The notes under the pieces were generated by a model. That model saw only the letters and a program-made list of their open reading frames with translations, was not told the DNA's origin and did not search any database. Of a DNA stretch of 46,669 nt, positions 30,619 through 36,983 are shown one piece after another. The translations under genes were made by a program, and so were the position numbers. The stretch spans positions 1-46,669 of the forward strand of contig CABUNG010000019.1 in assembly GCA_902492895.1 (NCBI GenBank). The letters run 5' to 3'. The stretch is from an uncultured Oscillospiraceae bacterium. Lineage in GTDB: Bacteria > Bacillota > Clostridia > Oscillospirales > Acutalibacteraceae. Each line of letters begins with the position of its first letter. Positions within the stretch are counted from its first letter, which is position 1.

Positions 30619-32019
30619 GTGCGGGCCTTGTTTCTCTTTTCAGCGCAGAAGATCCTGCGGAATCGTCCGGTCTATGGGGATCTCCCATCCGACCGGGATA
30701 TCCTGTCAAATACCGTTCACATGGCGTGGCCCTCCATCATGGAATCCTTTCTGGTCAGCCTGGTCGGGCTGGTGGATACCTTTATGGTCAGCTCCCTCGG
30801 GCTGTATGCCATCGCCGCGGTGGGGCTGACCACCCAGCCGAAGTTCATCGGCCTTGCGGTGTTTATCTCGCTGAACGTGGCGGTTTCCGCCATTGTGGCC
30901 AGGCGAAAGGGCGAAGACGACCGGGAGAGCGCCAACAAGGTGCTGATGCAGGCCCTGCTGATTGCGGGCGGCCTGCTGATCGTGGTGAGCACCCTGTGCG
31001 TGGTGTTCGCGGAGCCGATTCTCCGTCTGGCGGGGTCTCAGCCCGATACCCACGGCCCGGCCGTGACCTATTTCCGCATTATCATGGGCGGCATGGTGTT
31101 CAACGTCGTGTCCATGGTCATCAACGCAGCGCAGCGGGGGGCGGGCAACACCCGCATTTCCCTGACCACCAATCTGGTGTCGAATGCCGTCAACGTGCTG
31201 TTCGATTACCTGCTCATCGGCGGGCATTTCGGGTTCCCGGCCCTCGGCGTGGCCGGAGCGGCGGTGGCGACGGTCATCGGGTCGGTGTGCGGCTGCGCCA
31301 TGAGCATCCTCTCCATGCTCCATCGGGATAATTTCGTCTGTATCCGGGAAGTGAAAAAGATCGGGTTCGACCGCACGACGGTCAAGGCGATTACCAACAT
31401 CGGGTCGAGCACCCTGGCGGAACAGGCGTTTCTGCGCATTGGGTTCATGACGTTCGCCATCATCGTGGCGAGGCTCGGCACCGTTCCCATGGCGGCCCAC
31501 CAGATCGGCATGAACCTGATGAGTATCTGTTTTTCCTTCGGAGACGGGCTGTCGGTCGCGTCGGTAGCCCTGGTCGGGCAGAGCCTCGGGACGGGCCGCG
31601 CCGATCTCGCGCGGGTGTACGGCAATGTATGCCAGCGGTGCGGCCTGCTGTTCGCGTGTTTTCTGTCGATGATCTTCCTGACGCTGGGGCAGCCGATTTT
31701 CGGGCTGTTTTCAGACGATCCGGCCATTTTGTCGTATGGCCGGATGATTATGACCGTTATGATGGTCGAGGTCTTTCTGCAAATATCCCAAGTGGTCTTT
31801 TCCGGCTGTCTGCGGGGAGCGGGCGACACGGTTTTCACCGCGGTGGTATCTCTCATCAGCGTGCTTTTGGTGCGGCCGCTCGCGGGATGGGTGCTCTGTT
31901 ATCCGGTCGGGCTGGGGCTGTTCGGGGCCTGGCTGGGGCTGGCGGCGGATCAGTTCGTGCGTTTTTTGATGACGTATCTGCGGTTCCGCAGCGGCAAATG
32001 GATGAATCGGAAGATATGA
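30619..32019 (+). CDS. MATE family exporter, second copy
   Basis: A 466-residue polytopic membrane protein of the MATE family with about twelve membrane segments. Family-like segments are AWPSIMESFLVSLVGLVDTFMVSSLG, NAAQRGAGNTRISLTTNLVSNAVN and, in the second half, VALVGQSLGTGRADLARVYG and SGCLRGAGDTVFTAVVSL. It differs clearly from the MATE protein at 10421, so the two belong to separate subgroups rather than being recent duplicates. The GTG at 30619 has AGGA six bases upstream. The substrate is unknown. It has its own promoter and shares a convergent terminator with ypeB. Confidence 0.92.
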   Translation: MRALFLFSAQKILRNRPVYGDLPSDRDILSNTVHMAWPSIMESFLVSLVGLVDTFMVSSLGLYAIAAVGLTTQPKFIGLAVFISLNVAVSAIVARRKGEDDRESANKVLMQALLIAGGLLIVVSTLCVVFAEPILRLAGSQPDTHGPAVTYFRIIMGGMVFNVVSMVINAAQRGAGNTRISLTTNLVSNAVNVLFDYLLIGGHFGFPALGVAGAAVATVIGSVCGCAMSILSMLHRDNFVCIREVKKIGFDRTTVKAITNIGSSTLAEQAFLRIGFMTFAIIVARLGTVPMAAHQIGMNLMSICFSFGDGLSVASVALVGQSLGTGRADLARVYGNVCQRCGLLFACFLSMIFLTLGQPIFGLFSDDPAILSYGRMIMTVMMVEVFLQISQVVFSGCLRGAGDTVFTAVVSLISVLLVRPLAGWVLCYPVGLGLFGAWLGLAADQFVRFLMTYLRFRSGKWMNRKI

Positions 32020-32257
32020 GAATTCATGTACGGTGAAAGCGGGAGGATGAATCCGCTGAGGGATGGGCACTGCGCTTCGCCGCCGCGGCAGCGTACCGGG
32101 GGCCGGCGCCCTGGATTATACTCTCCGGCGCTCTGTATCTGCGGCGTCGGATCCGATGCCCACATCTTGGATAATCCAATTATTCAGCCTCTGCTGCTCG
32201 AGCGGGTGGCCGCAGAACAGGCACGGGATTAAACCTGCCGCGGTTTGAAGAAAACCG

Positions 32258-32293
32258 AACGCCCCCTCCGGATTTGTCCGGAGGGGGCGTTTT
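32258..32293. terminator. Bidirectional terminator between MATE gene and ypeB
   Basis: AACGCCCCCTCCGGA (32258-32272) pairs perfectly with TCCGGAGGGGGCGTT (32277-32291) around TTTG, followed by TT. The 238 bases between the MATE stop and this stem contain no gene I can support. Confidence 0.88.
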
Positions 32294-32295
32294 GC

Positions 32296-33660
32296 CTACA
32301 TGGCCAGGACGCCAAGGTCGTCCTGCATCAAGATGAGGATCTGTTCCTCCAGTCCAGTTTGAACGTTGACATACACCAGCACTTGATCGGGGGTCTCGGA
32401 GTCGCCGCCCGGATCCCCTGTACAGGAGAACTCGTAACACAGCGCCTCGGTCTGCTGCGTCGTGGGAATGAGGGCGAGGCGCCCCTCTCCCTGTACCGTC
32501 AGGTGGGGGCTGAGACGGCTGCGCGCCTCCGCTTCGTTCACCACTGGCGTGGGGAGGGTGCGGTTCGTATGGTTCATCAGATAGCCGTTCGCGTCGTAAC
32601 TGACGAGCTGGCCGTTGTCCATCGCGATTCCGATTTTGATCAGGTCCGGATACAGGATCGTCCCGTCCTGCACGGCGGCGTAGTTGATGGCGAGAACGCC
32701 GTTGTTCAGGCTGTAGTACCGATAGGCGAATTCTCCGAGTCCGGCTTCACGCATGACGGTGTCGCCTTTTTCGAGCGCCTGTTTGACGGTCAGCCCGGCC
32801 TCGCCCAGCTGGCGGGAATTGAGGAAGTACACCACTTTACCGCCCTGTTTGGATACCGTTGCGGTAAAACTGTCTCCGGCAAACTGGTAGCACGGCATGC
32901 CGCCGGACGTTTCGCCGGCCGGCTGCACTTCCTTGACCCCGCTGAGCTCTTTCAATGTTTCGAGAGCGTAGCTTTCGGGGAAGTTGGCTTGTCCGTCCAG
33001 TGCCCGCGGCGTTTGCTGATAAATATGATCCGAAAAGGGACCGTCGTAGATCATGGTGGGGTAATCCGCCAGTTCCTCCTCCATTTCCAGAAAACCCGTC
33101 TGCAGGCCGGGTGTCTCTTCCTGAAGGCCGGTGGCCTGAAGGCGGTCGGTGACCTCCCCAAAGGAAAGGGCCCCGGTGTTAAGCCCGGCCTCCATGTCCG
33201 CCAGACGGGCGGTCATACTTTTGGCATAGGACGAAAGCTTCTGGAGAGTCTCGGTTTCCTCGTCGGTGATGGTCTGTCCGGCAGCCGCCCGATGGGACAG
33301 CGACATGCAGAAGTTGCCGACCTGGGATAGAAATTTATTGATGCCGCTCAGCTCGTCGCCGTTCAGGGGCAGCTGCTCGAGACAGCTTTTGGCACTGCCG
33401 GCCTCCCGCCACAATTTGGATGCCAGACCTTGCAGCTGGTTTTCCGTTGTGGCATACCGTCCTTTTTGCAGCGTGATATCGAGATTGCTGATATACTCGC
33501 CGAGTTCCCCCAGCGCGCGCTGATAACCATATTCGATCGTGGAGCGATACCGGTTGGCGGCCGCGTATCCGCTGGCTGCGGCGATCGCCAGGGCCGCGAT
33601 GAGGGCGACGGCGTAGCTGATCAGGCGGACCAGTCCCCGGCGGCTGATGGTGGTGGTCAT
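32296..33660 (-). CDS. ypeB: Germination protein YpeB
   Basis: Needed for stable deposition of the cortex-lytic enzyme SleB in the spore inner membrane, so it indicates an endospore former. The 454-residue protein has an N-terminal membrane anchor (about 11-33), a helical YpeB domain (about 35-230, NRYRSTIEYGYQRALGELGEYISNLDITLQKGRYA at its start) and C-terminal PepSY-like repeats (ATVSKQGGKVVYFLNSRQLG; GIAMDNGQLVSYDANGYLMNH). I chose the ATG at 33660 because AGGAGGAG lies upstream; the longer frame would include that site. sleB normally lies directly upstream but is not here, so it must be elsewhere or replaced. Confidence 0.92.
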   Translation of the reverse strand: MTTTISRRGLVRLISYAVALIAALAIAAASGYAAANRYRSTIEYGYQRALGELGEYISNLDITLQKGRYATTENQLQGLASKLWREAGSAKSCLEQLPLNGDELSGINKFLSQVGNFCMSLSHRAAAGQTITDEETETLQKLSSYAKSMTARLADMEAGLNTGALSFGEVTDRLQATGLQEETPGLQTGFLEMEEELADYPTMIYDGPFSDHIYQQTPRALDGQANFPESYALETLKELSGVKEVQPAGETSGGMPCYQFAGDSFTATVSKQGGKVVYFLNSRQLGEAGLTVKQALEKGDTVMREAGLGEFAYRYYSLNNGVLAINYAAVQDGTILYPDLIKIGIAMDNGQLVSYDANGYLMNHTNRTLPTPVVNEAEARSRLSPHLTVQGEGRLALIPTTQQTEALCYEFSCTGDPGGDSETPDQVLVYVNVQTGLEEQILILMQDDLGVLAM

Positions 33661-33885
33661 GGTGTCTCTCCTCCTGTTTTTAAAAACCTGCTTTTTGTGG
33701 ATATGCAAGATTCCGCCGTGTTTGGATTTTTCTCCTATACCATATGGATTTGGAGGCTGTTTTATACAGAAAACCCTAAAATTTTCAGGGCCGCCTTCCA
33801 GTAAGTTCCGGGGAAGTTGCCGAAACAGGAGGACAAGCTAAAAAAGCGGAAACCAATCCCGCAGTTGAAAGGAGTGCTTCGAGTC

Positions 33886-34062
33886 ATGACAAAAGGCGTT
33901 ATGGGATTCATGAAGGGCGTCGGTATGGGCGTGGCCGTGGGCTGCATCGCCGGTGCCGTCGGCAGCAAAGCCATGCACGGCAAAAAGAGCCTGAAAAAGA
34001 ACGTCGGCAAAGCCCTGCGGAACGTGGGCGAACTCGTCGACAATGTGACCGGCATGTTCTGA
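33886..34062 (+). CDS. Small glycine-rich membrane protein, YtxH-like
   Basis: A 58-residue protein: a Gly-rich hydrophobic N-terminal segment (GFMKGVGMGVAVGCIAGAVGS) followed by a basic amphipathic region (KKSLKKNVGKALRNVGELVDNV). This layout resembles YtxH-type or other small stress or spore membrane proteins, but I cannot name a family. The ATG at 33886 lies 11 bases after AAAGGAG (33868-33874); a GTG at 33874 overlaps that site. It is divergent from ypeB, with which it could share spore-related control. A hairpin follows its stop. Confidence 0.68.
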   Translation: MTKGVMGFMKGVGMGVAVGCIAGAVGSKAMHGKKSLKKNVGKALRNVGELVDNVTGMF

Positions 34063-34067
34063 TCCCC

Positions 34068-34093
34068 CGCTTTCCCGTCCAGGCGGGAAAGCG
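34068..34093. terminator. Hairpin after the small membrane gene
   Basis: CGCTTTCCCG pairs perfectly with CGGGAAAGCG around a six-base loop, six bases after the stop. No T-run follows, so it may be a weak terminator. Confidence 0.55.
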
Positions 34094-34111
34094 CGTACAT
34101 ACTGTTCCGGC

Positions 34112-34140
34112 TTTACTCGTACGCCTTTTTTCGTTATAAT
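34112..34140 (+). promoter_or_regulatory. Promoter of the lipoprotein gene
   Basis: TTTACT (34112-34117) and consensus TATAAT (34135-34140) with a 17-base spacer. Transcription would start near 34147, at the edge of two tandem palindromes. Confidence 0.7.
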
Positions 34141-34148
34141 AGCATTGA

Positions 34149-34182
34149 TTGACAAGGGCCCTTGTCAACCGATGCTAGCATC
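34149..34182. promoter_or_regulatory. Tandem perfect palindromes at the transcription start
   Basis: Bases 34149-34168 are a perfect 20-base palindrome (half TTGACAAGGG). Two bases later 34171-34182 is a perfect 12-base palindrome (GATGCTAGCATC). They cover about +1 to +36 of the predicted lipoprotein transcript and end 27 bases before the start codon. They could be a repressor operator or a 5' RNA hairpin. Confidence 0.65.
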
Positions 34183-34209
34183 AACACATAAAGATGGGAT
34201 GCGGGAAAT

Positions 34210-34680
34210 ATGAAAAAACGGATGATCGGCGGGCTGTTGCTCACCTGTTTCAGTGCACTGCTGTTCGCGGGGTGTTCGGTCTCCTCCATGCCGCCGATCG
34301 GGGACGGAAAGGCACCGCGGGACGGGGCCACGGTTTATCAGCAGCCCGATGCCAAACCGGAGACGTCGGCCGACGGCGTCAAAGGCGCCGTGACACAGGC
34401 TTACTATACGACGGACGGACATCTGGCGGTCCGCATGAATCTTTCGAACGGCATGGGAGCGGCCCAGCAGCTGCGGTCCATCGAGATCCGGGTGATAAAC
34501 GGCGAGGGGACGGAGATCGCCTCCGGATACGCGGAGGCGGTCGGGGACGGGGATGTGCTTAAGCCTGACGAATTGACGCCATTCCTGCTCTATATTGCCC
34601 CGGAACAGATCCGGATAACCGACGATCCGCTGACGACCCTGGCTTTCGAGATCACTGTGACGACGGAACCCGTGGAATAA
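34210..34680 (+). CDS. Predicted lipoprotein with SLAP-like domain
   Basis: A 156-residue exported lipoprotein. The signal peptide MKKRMIGGLLLTCFSALLFAGC ends in a lipobox (LFAGC) with the lipidated cysteine at residue 22. After a Pro/Asp-rich linker the mature part is a beta-rich domain (GAVTQAYYTTDGHLAVRMNLSNGM; SIEIRVINGEGTEIASGYAEA; LKPDELTPFLLYIAPEQI) that resembles SLAP-type or DUF-type adhesion domains of Firmicutes; this is tentative. The upstream ribosome binding site is weak (GCGGGAAAT). The gene is a single unit behind tandem palindromes. Confidence 0.8.
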   Translation: MKKRMIGGLLLTCFSALLFAGCSVSSMPPIGDGKAPRDGATVYQQPDAKPETSADGVKGAVTQAYYTTDGHLAVRMNLSNGMGAAQQLRSIEIRVINGEGTEIASGYAEAVGDGDVLKPDELTPFLLYIAPEQIRITDDPLTTLAFEITVTTEPVE

Positions 34681-34686
34681 ACAATA

Positions 34687-34720
34687 GCCCCCGGCCGCGT
34701 ATAAACGCGGCCGGGGAGCT
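34687..34720. terminator. Hairpin after the lipoprotein gene
   Basis: CCCCGGCCGCGT pairs perfectly with ACGCGGCCGGGG around ATAA. The T-run is poor (GTCTGTT). Confidence 0.65.
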
Positions 34721-34790
34721 GTCTGTTCGAATGGTTTTTAAAGGAAGACGGCGTTTTTTCAAACTCACGCCAAAAATTGTCCTTTTCGAC

Positions 34791-34819
34791 TTGCAATTTT
34801 GATGGCGGCAGTGTATAGT
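34791..34819 (+). promoter_or_regulatory. Orphan plus-strand promoter facing the cupin gene
   Basis: TTGCAA (34791-34796) and TATAGT (34814-34819) with a 17-base spacer. No plus-strand start codon with a ribosome binding site follows until the rubredoxin gene at 35338, so its RNA would run antisense through the cupin gene. Confidence 0.55.
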
Positions 34820-34841
34820 GTCCTCAACGTATAACAGCTTC

Positions 34842-35189
34842 CTAGATATTCACGATGACGGCGAGCAGTTCCAGCGGCGTGCTGCCGGTGTTGACGACTC
34901 CGTGGCCTTCATGATCCCGGGTGACTGTCGCGTCCCCGGCTGCAAGAGAGACAACGGTGCCGTTGTCGTCCATTTCCCCTTGTCCGGACAGGACATAATA
35001 GAATTCCTCTTCCTGTTCATGGATATGATAGCCGATCGAGCCGCCGACCGGTACGGTGATGCGGGAAAACAGCCGTACGGGCGCGGCGTAATCTCCCGGG
35101 ATCATCGCGGCCCGCAGGGCGATGGTCCCTTCACCGCCCCGCATGCGGGGCCGTTCTTCGAGGGGCATGTCAGCCGAATGATGTACCAT
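34842..35189 (-). CDS. Cupin-domain protein
   Basis: A 115-residue single-domain cupin. It has the first cupin motif with metal ligands (GGSIGYHIHEQEEEFYYVLSGQG) and a second motif (AAGDATVTRDHEGHGVVNTGSTPLELLAV). Small cupins of this kind bind metals or sugars, or act as isomerases; the substrate cannot be deduced. The ATG at 35189 has GAAAGGGG upstream. It is divergent from rubredoxin and carries an extended -10 promoter at 35226-35234. Confidence 0.88.
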   Translation of the reverse strand: MVHHSADMPLEERPRMRGGEGTIALRAAMIPGDYAAPVRLFSRITVPVGGSIGYHIHEQEEEFYYVLSGQGEMDDNGTVVSLAAGDATVTRDHEGHGVVNTGSTPLELLAVIVNI

Positions 35190-35225
35190 ACGATAAAAAT
35201 CCCCTTTCTATATGTGCTTGGTGCC

Positions 35226-35234
35226 ATTATAGCA
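35226..35234 (-). promoter_or_regulatory. Extended -10 promoter of the cupin gene
   Basis: On the minus strand the sequence reads TGCTATAAT, an exact TGN extension with a consensus -10. No good -35 is seen, as expected for this promoter type. Confidence 0.65.
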
Positions 35235-35270
35235 CAAAACCGGATAAGGGGAAACGAAAAAAGGCTCAAG

Positions 35271-35302
35271 CATCCGGCCCGTATAATTTTCGGGGCCGGA
35301 TG
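35271..35302. promoter_or_regulatory. Inverted repeat enclosing the rubredoxin -10 box
   Basis: CATCCGGCCC (35271-35280) and GGGCCGGATG (35293-35302) are perfect inverted copies with a 12-base spacer that contains TATAAT (35282-35287). No clear -35 is present. A protein bound to this dyad would cover the -10 element directly. Confidence 0.65.
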
Positions 35303-35337
35303 GGAGAATAAAGCCATCAAAACAAAGGAGTGTCAGT

Positions 35338-35499
35338 ATGAACAAATGGGTTTGCACGGTCTGCGGCTATGAGTACGATCCGGAAGTGGGAGATCCCGAC
35401 AACGGCATTGCCCCCGGAACCGCGTTTGAAGATCTGCCGGACGATTTTGTCTGCCCGGTCTGCGGTGTGGGCAAGGATGCCTTTGAAGAGGACGTTTGA
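35338..35499 (+). CDS. Rubredoxin
   Basis: A 53-residue one-iron electron carrier, usually serving oxygen and peroxide detoxification in anaerobes. It has the two knuckle motifs CTVCGYEYDPEVGD at the N-terminus and CPVCGVGKDAFE at the C-terminus, with PGTAFEDLPDDF between them, all typical. The ATG at 35338 follows AAAGGAG (35323-35329). No partner such as rubrerythrin, desulfoferrodoxin or rubredoxin reductase is adjacent. The gene is framed by an operator-like repeat and a long hairpin terminator. Confidence 0.96.
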   Translation: MNKWVCTVCGYEYDPEVGDPDNGIAPGTAFEDLPDDFVCPVCGVGKDAFEEDV

Positions 35500-35526
35500 T
35501 CGGACGGCCAGACCGTCGGAGTTCGG

Positions 35527-35562
35527 ACAAGCAGGGGAACACATCTGTGTCCCCCTGCTTGT
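35527..35562. terminator. Terminator after rubredoxin
   Basis: A 17-position stem with one mismatch (35527-35543 with 35546-35562) and a two-base nominal loop. The tail is only weakly T-rich (TTCG). Confidence 0.8.
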
Positions 35563-35616
35563 TCGCCGTTTTGGCTTCGTTCGATGCACAGAAGGGCCTC
35601 CGACGGAAACTCCCCA

Positions 35617-35645
35617 TTGAATCCCGCCGCCGTCCATGGTATCAT
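35617..35645 (+). promoter_or_regulatory. Promoter of the XpaC-family gene
   Basis: TTGAAT (35617-35622) and TATCAT (35640-35645) with a 17-base spacer, 23 bases before the start codon. Confidence 0.7.
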
Positions 35646-35668
35646 GAACGGGAATGGAGGATGGTCGG

Positions 35669-36490
35669 ATGACGCGTACATGCAAAGCAATCGACGCCCG
35701 CCTGGAATTGGATTTCGATAAAAACGAGGTCCGGATCCGGCGGGAGAAAAACCGCTATACCAAGCAGAACAAGCTGGAGGACTGTGTGTTTTCCATGGCG
35801 GACATTTCGGCCATCGAACTCGAGACGCCCGCATCCGGTCGTCCCGGCCGTCTAGCGATGCTGTGGCGGGGTTCCCGCCTGTACAGCCCGACCGGAGCCG
35901 ACCGGACCTATTTGGAGTTTTACGATTACCCGGCTTTTTACGAAGCCGTGATGGCCGTCAAGGCCCGGTCGTCTGCGCTGGTGCTTTCCAACCGCATTGG
36001 CAGCGTTGCGGCGGGGGCGGCACCGCAGGAGGCGGAGAAACGGGAAGACAGCTTATGGAGCGAAAACCGCGAACTTCTCGACCGCCTTTCCGAGCTGAGG
36101 CGCACCCTCAAAAACCGGGAGCTCTCCGTCCGCATGGAGCGCATCCAGTCTCTGACCGGCGATATCGTGGGCGTGGTCAGCGAAAAGCCGGAACAGCGGC
36201 CGCAGGTGCGGCGGTTCCTCGGCTATTATCTCCCCACGGCGGGAAAGCTGCTGGAAACCTACGCTTCTCTGGAAGCGGGCGGGGTGCAGACGGCCTCCGT
36301 TGTCAAAACCAAGTCGGAAATCGTGGAGGCGGCGGGCATGTTGGTCACGGCTTTTGAAAAGGAGCTCGACAGCCTGTTTGCGGCCGATGCGCTGGACGTG
36401 GCCACCGATATCCGGGTCTTGGGGACGATGCTCAGCCGGGACGGGCTGGCGGACTCTCCCTTTGCGGAAAAGGATGCCGGGAAAGGTTGA
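35669..36490 (+). CDS. XpaC-family (5-bromo-4-chloroindolyl phosphate hydrolysis) protein
   Basis: A 273-residue protein. The N-terminal 100 residues form a strand-rich, PH-like region (LDFDKNEVRIRREKNRYTKQNKLEDCVFSMADISAIEL; YLEFYDYPAFYEAVMAVKAR). The C-terminal half is helical and fits the XpaC domain (FLGYYLPTAGKLLETYASLEAGG; LVTAFEKELDSLFAADALDVATDIRVLGTMLSRDGL). In Bacillus XpaC lies next to the tellurite-resistance-like yceH; no such partner is here. The ATG at 35669 has TGGAGG eight bases upstream. Its stop codon lies inside the -35 box of the next gene. Confidence 0.78.
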   Translation: MTRTCKAIDARLELDFDKNEVRIRREKNRYTKQNKLEDCVFSMADISAIELETPASGRPGRLAMLWRGSRLYSPTGADRTYLEFYDYPAFYEAVMAVKARSSALVLSNRIGSVAAGAAPQEAEKREDSLWSENRELLDRLSELRRTLKNRELSVRMERIQSLTGDIVGVVSEKPEQRPQVRRFLGYYLPTAGKLLETYASLEAGGVQTASVVKTKSEIVEAAGMLVTAFEKELDSLFAADALDVATDIRVLGTMLSRDGLADSPFAEKDAGKG

Positions 36491-36515
36491 CAGGCGCCCT
36501 GCGCCCGGATACAAT
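36487..36515 (+). promoter_or_regulatory. Promoter of the Fur-family gene
   Basis: TTGACA (36487-36492) and TACAAT (36510-36515) with a 17-base spacer. The TGA within the -35 box is the stop codon of the XpaC-family gene. Confidence 0.82.
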
Positions 36516-36536
36516 AGGAAAAAGGGGGCGGGATTC

Positions 36537-36944
36537 GTGGCGGGAAAGACACGTCTGACCAAGCAGAAGCAGCTGATTTTGTCCATTCTGGAGCAGGCCG
36601 GAGAGCCGCTGACACCGGCGGAAATCTATCGGCGTGCCTCCAAAGTTCAGCCGGCCTTGGCGAAATCGACGGTCTACCGGAATCTGGAAGCCATGCAGGA
36701 ACGGGGCGAGGCTGTCCGCGGACAGCTGGAAAACGGGGAGAGTTTCTACAGCGCGGCGGGAGACCACCCTCACCGGCACTATATGATTTGCCGGGACTGT
36801 AACCGGATGCAGGATCTGCCGGAATGCCCGCTTGCCCATCTGGAACAGGAAATCGCCGGCGCGGCGGATTTTGTGGTGACGGATCATGTGGTGCAGGTCT
36901 ATGGCTATTGCCGGGACTGCGCGAAAAAGCATATCCGGAAGTAG
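36537..36944 (+). CDS. Fur-family transcriptional regulator
   Basis: A 135-residue metal-responsive regulator. It has the winged-helix N-terminus (LTKQKQLILSILEQAGEPLTPAEIYRRASKVQPALAKSTVYRNLEAMQERGEA) and the C-terminal dimerisation domain with HPHRHYMICRDC and YGYCRDC, the two cysteine pairs that hold the structural zinc. Within the superfamily it could be Fur, Zur or PerR; the residues I can see do not decide this. The GTG at 36537 follows AAAGGGGGCGGG. It lies 39 bases before guaA, which could share its transcript. Confidence 0.88.
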   Translation: MAGKTRLTKQKQLILSILEQAGEPLTPAEIYRRASKVQPALAKSTVYRNLEAMQERGEAVRGQLENGESFYSAAGDHPHRHYMICRDCNRMQDLPECPLAHLEQEIAGAADFVVTDHVVQVYGYCRDCAKKHIRK

Positions 36945-36983
36945 CAGCCGAAGCCGGAGAAACCAACATAAAGGAGAACCAGC

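Noticed and set aside
32026..32232. A 68-codon plus-strand frame after the second MATE gene
   Set aside because: No ribosome binding site at the start and a proline/arginine-rich, non-conserved composition.
32116..32250. A minus-strand stretch reading CLFCGHPLEQQRL, like half of a zinc ribbon
   Set aside because: No start codon or ribosome binding site in the frame, and only one cysteine pair; it lies downstream of a terminator stem.
33661..33780. A possible sigma-G type promoter (TGTATA and CATATGG on the minus strand) for ypeB
   Set aside because: The -35 fits but the -10 deviates from the expected CATnnTA pattern, so I do not list it as a feature.
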